Below, piece after piece: positions 62,795 through 64,000 of a stretch of 64,000 bases of DNA. This stretch comes from Mycolicibacterium hodleri (lineage in GTDB: Bacteria; Actinomycetota; Actinomycetes; Mycobacteriales; Mycobacteriaceae): positions 121,842-185,841 of the forward strand of contig NZ_JACKTL010000019.1 in assembly GCF_025822245.1 (NCBI RefSeq), given 5' to 3'. The notes below the pieces were generated by a model. The model was not told where the DNA came from. It saw nothing but the letters and a program-made list of their open reading frames with translations, and ran no database searches. Made by a program: the position numbers and the translations under genes. Within the stretch, counting starts at the first letter, position 1. Each line of letters opens with the position of its first letter.

Positions 62795-64000
62795 CTAGTG
62801 GTGCCCGTTGCTGCCGTTGCCGTTGAAACCGTTGCCGTTGACGCCCTGGCGTTGTTTGAGGGCGGTGATGGCACGGTGTTCGGCGGCGTGCGCGGCCTCG
62901 ACGAGGGCGGCCTGTTCGCCCTCGGGGTCGGCGTAGAGGAAGTTGCCCGTGCCCGGCGCGCCGGCCGAACCCAGCTTGTTCATCTTCTTGGGCAGCGGAG
63001 CGCCCTGGTACTCCAGCGGGATCGGGTGGCCGTGCTCGTCGACCGGACCCAACGGCTGGTGCAACTCGACGTAGGCGCCGTGCGGCAGCCGCTTGAGGAT
63101 GCCCGTCTCGATGCCGTGCTCGAGAACCGCGCGATCACTGCGCTGCAAGCTGATCGCCCACCGGTAGGTGACGTAGTACACGATCGCGGGCAGCACGACC
63201 ATCCCGATCCGACCGATCCACGTCGTCGCGTTCAGCGAGATGTGGAACTTCAGCGCGATGATGTCGTTCATCGCCGAGAAGGTCAGCACGATGTACAGCG
63301 CGATGGCCATCGCGCCGATCGCGGTGCGCACCGGGGCGTCCCGGGGACGCTGCAGCAGGTTGTGGTGCGCGGTGTCCTTGGAGAACCGCTTCTCCAGGAA
63401 CGGGTACACGGTCAGCAGGATGAAGACGAGTCCCATCAACAACGCCACCTGCAGCAGGTTGTGGTGCGCGGTGTCCTTGGAGAACCGCTTCTCCAGGAAC
63501 GGGTACACGGTCAGCAGGATGAAGACGAGTCCCATCAACAACGCCACCGCCACGGCCGCAGGCACGGTGTGGCCCAACGGATACAGCTCCCACGGTGGCC
63601 AGATCCGGGCCAGGCCGTCGGTCCACATCATGTAGAAGTCGGGCTGCGAGCCGGCCGAGATCTGGGAGGGCTTGTACGGGCCGAGCTGCCAGATCGGGTT
63701 GATCTGCAGCAGCCCGCCCATCAATCCCAGCACCCCGACGGTCATGGCGAAGAACGCGCCGGACTTGACCGCGAACACCGGCATCACGCGGACGCCGACG
63801 ACGTTGTGTTCGGTGCGGCCGGGGCCGGGGAACTGGGTGTGCTTCTGGAACCAGACCATCGCCAGGTGCACCCCGATCAGGGCCAGGATGATGCCCGGGA
63901 TCAGCAGGATGTGCAGGGCGTACAGCCGGGGAATGATGATGCTGCCGGGGAAGTCGCCACCGAACAGCGCCCAGTGCAACCAGGTCCCGATCAGCGGCAT
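62795..64000 (-). CDS. qcrB: Cytochrome bc1 complex cytochrome b subunit, C-terminal part (partial), with internal duplication
   Basis: The last 401 codons of qcrB; the gene begins beyond 64,000. QcrB carries two hemes b and the quinol sites of the bc1-aa3 respiratory supercomplex. Visible: [37 protein letters not shown] with the second-pair heme His residues, the quinol-site region [15 protein letters not shown], and [18 protein letters not shown]. The C-terminus is a soluble tail ending in [14 protein letters not shown]. Unusually, the 33 residues from VALLMGLVF through AHHNLLQ occur twice in a row (visible residues 152-184 and 185-217), from an exact 99-bp tandem duplication that adds a membrane helix and loop. 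Confidence 0.93.
   Translation of the reverse strand: MPLIGTWLHWALFGGDFPGSIIIPRLYALHILLIPGIILALIGVHLAMVWFQKHTQFPGPGRTEHNVVGVRVMPVFAVKSGAFFAMTVGVLGLMGGLLQINPIWQLGPYKPSQISAGSQPDFYMMWTDGLARIWPPWELYPLGHTVPAAVAVALLMGLVFILLTVYPFLEKRFSKDTAHHNLLQVALLMGLVFILLTVYPFLEKRFSKDTAHHNLLQRPRDAPVRTAIGAMAIALYIVLTFSAMNDIIALKFHISLNATTWIGRIGMVVLPAIVYYVTYRWAISLQRSDRAVLEHGIETGILKRLPHGAYVELHQPLGPVDEHGHPIPLEYQGAPLPKKMNKLGSAGAPGTGNFLYADPEGEQAALVEAAHAAEHRAITALKQRQGVNGNGFNGNGSNGHH
63350..63547. repeat. Exact 99-bp tandem duplication inside qcrB
   Basis: Copies at 63350-63448 and 63449-63547 are identical base for base and the match runs one base further into the flank. On the minus strand each encodes 33 residues, VALLMG through NLLQ, so the reading frame is kept. 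The flanks differ at both sides, defining a clean single duplication. Confidence 0.97.

Overview
The window is high-GC actinobacterial DNA with mycobacterial gene content: mycothiol S-conjugate amidase (mca), F420-type oxidoreductase, proline-rich antigen (pra), lpqV, many fad/ech/ltp lipid genes, 13E12-type HNH protein, and the QcrB of the actinobacterial bc1 complex. From memory of the M. tuberculosis gene order, positions 1 to about 40,400 follow the block Rv1092c (coaA) back to Rv1057 (beta-propeller), but without the PE/PE_PGRS genes that sit in that block there. This fits a rapidly growing Mycolicibacterium-type species. No tRNA, rRNA, CRISPR array or phage module was seen.

Layout. 1-4,700: end of coaA, two tandem paralogous small membrane proteins, a large membrane protein, a short-chain Z-prenyl diphosphate synthase, a hemolysin-III family protein and a ketosteroid-isomerase-like protein. 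4,700-17,450: the mca operon, greA with a hairpin leader, and a sulfur amino acid block (metB, cbs) enclosing four membrane proteins, most with proline-rich tails, then lipU. 17,600-25,500: SGNH esterase, fadA3, a DUF559 nuclease-like gene bracketed by palindromes, a Bax-inhibitor-like protein, and the echA9-echA8-hydrolase operon. 25,500-34,750: rhodanese and cysteine dioxygenase, lpqV, two convergent patatins, a zinc alcohol dehydrogenase, and a lipid cluster (DapB-like reductase, ltp1, fadD14) with a KstR-type box.

34,800-46,900: small secreted two-cysteine proteins (two adjacent copies and a third at 46.5 kb), a C4-dicarboxylate transporter with its two-component system, the beta-propeller protein, a DUF3060 protein, an MFS transporter, a LysR regulator, an SDR, a tandem DUF427 protein and a DUF732 protein. 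46,900-64,000: LLM oxidoreductase, penicillin-binding lipoprotein, secretory-type lipase, a divergent SDR/XRE-regulator pair, a translationally coupled glycosyltransferase, aminosugar kinase-like and SIS-domain operon, a 13E12 HNH protein, a fused ABC exporter, a second dehydrogenase, a DUF732 protein, and the C-terminal part of qcrB.

Most worth a second look: an exact in-frame 99-bp tandem duplication inside qcrB (33 extra residues including a membrane helix); the DUF559 gene whose stop codon lies in the loop of a perfect 19-bp palindrome, with a related palindrome upstream; a fused ABC exporter whose sequence predicts one dead and one live ATP site; a family of secreted two-cysteine proteins; and a set of operator-like palindromes in divergent promoters. 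Many genes show an extended -10 hexamer about six bases before the start codon, which predicts leaderless mRNAs. Convergent neighbours repeatedly overlap by 4 to 30 bp.
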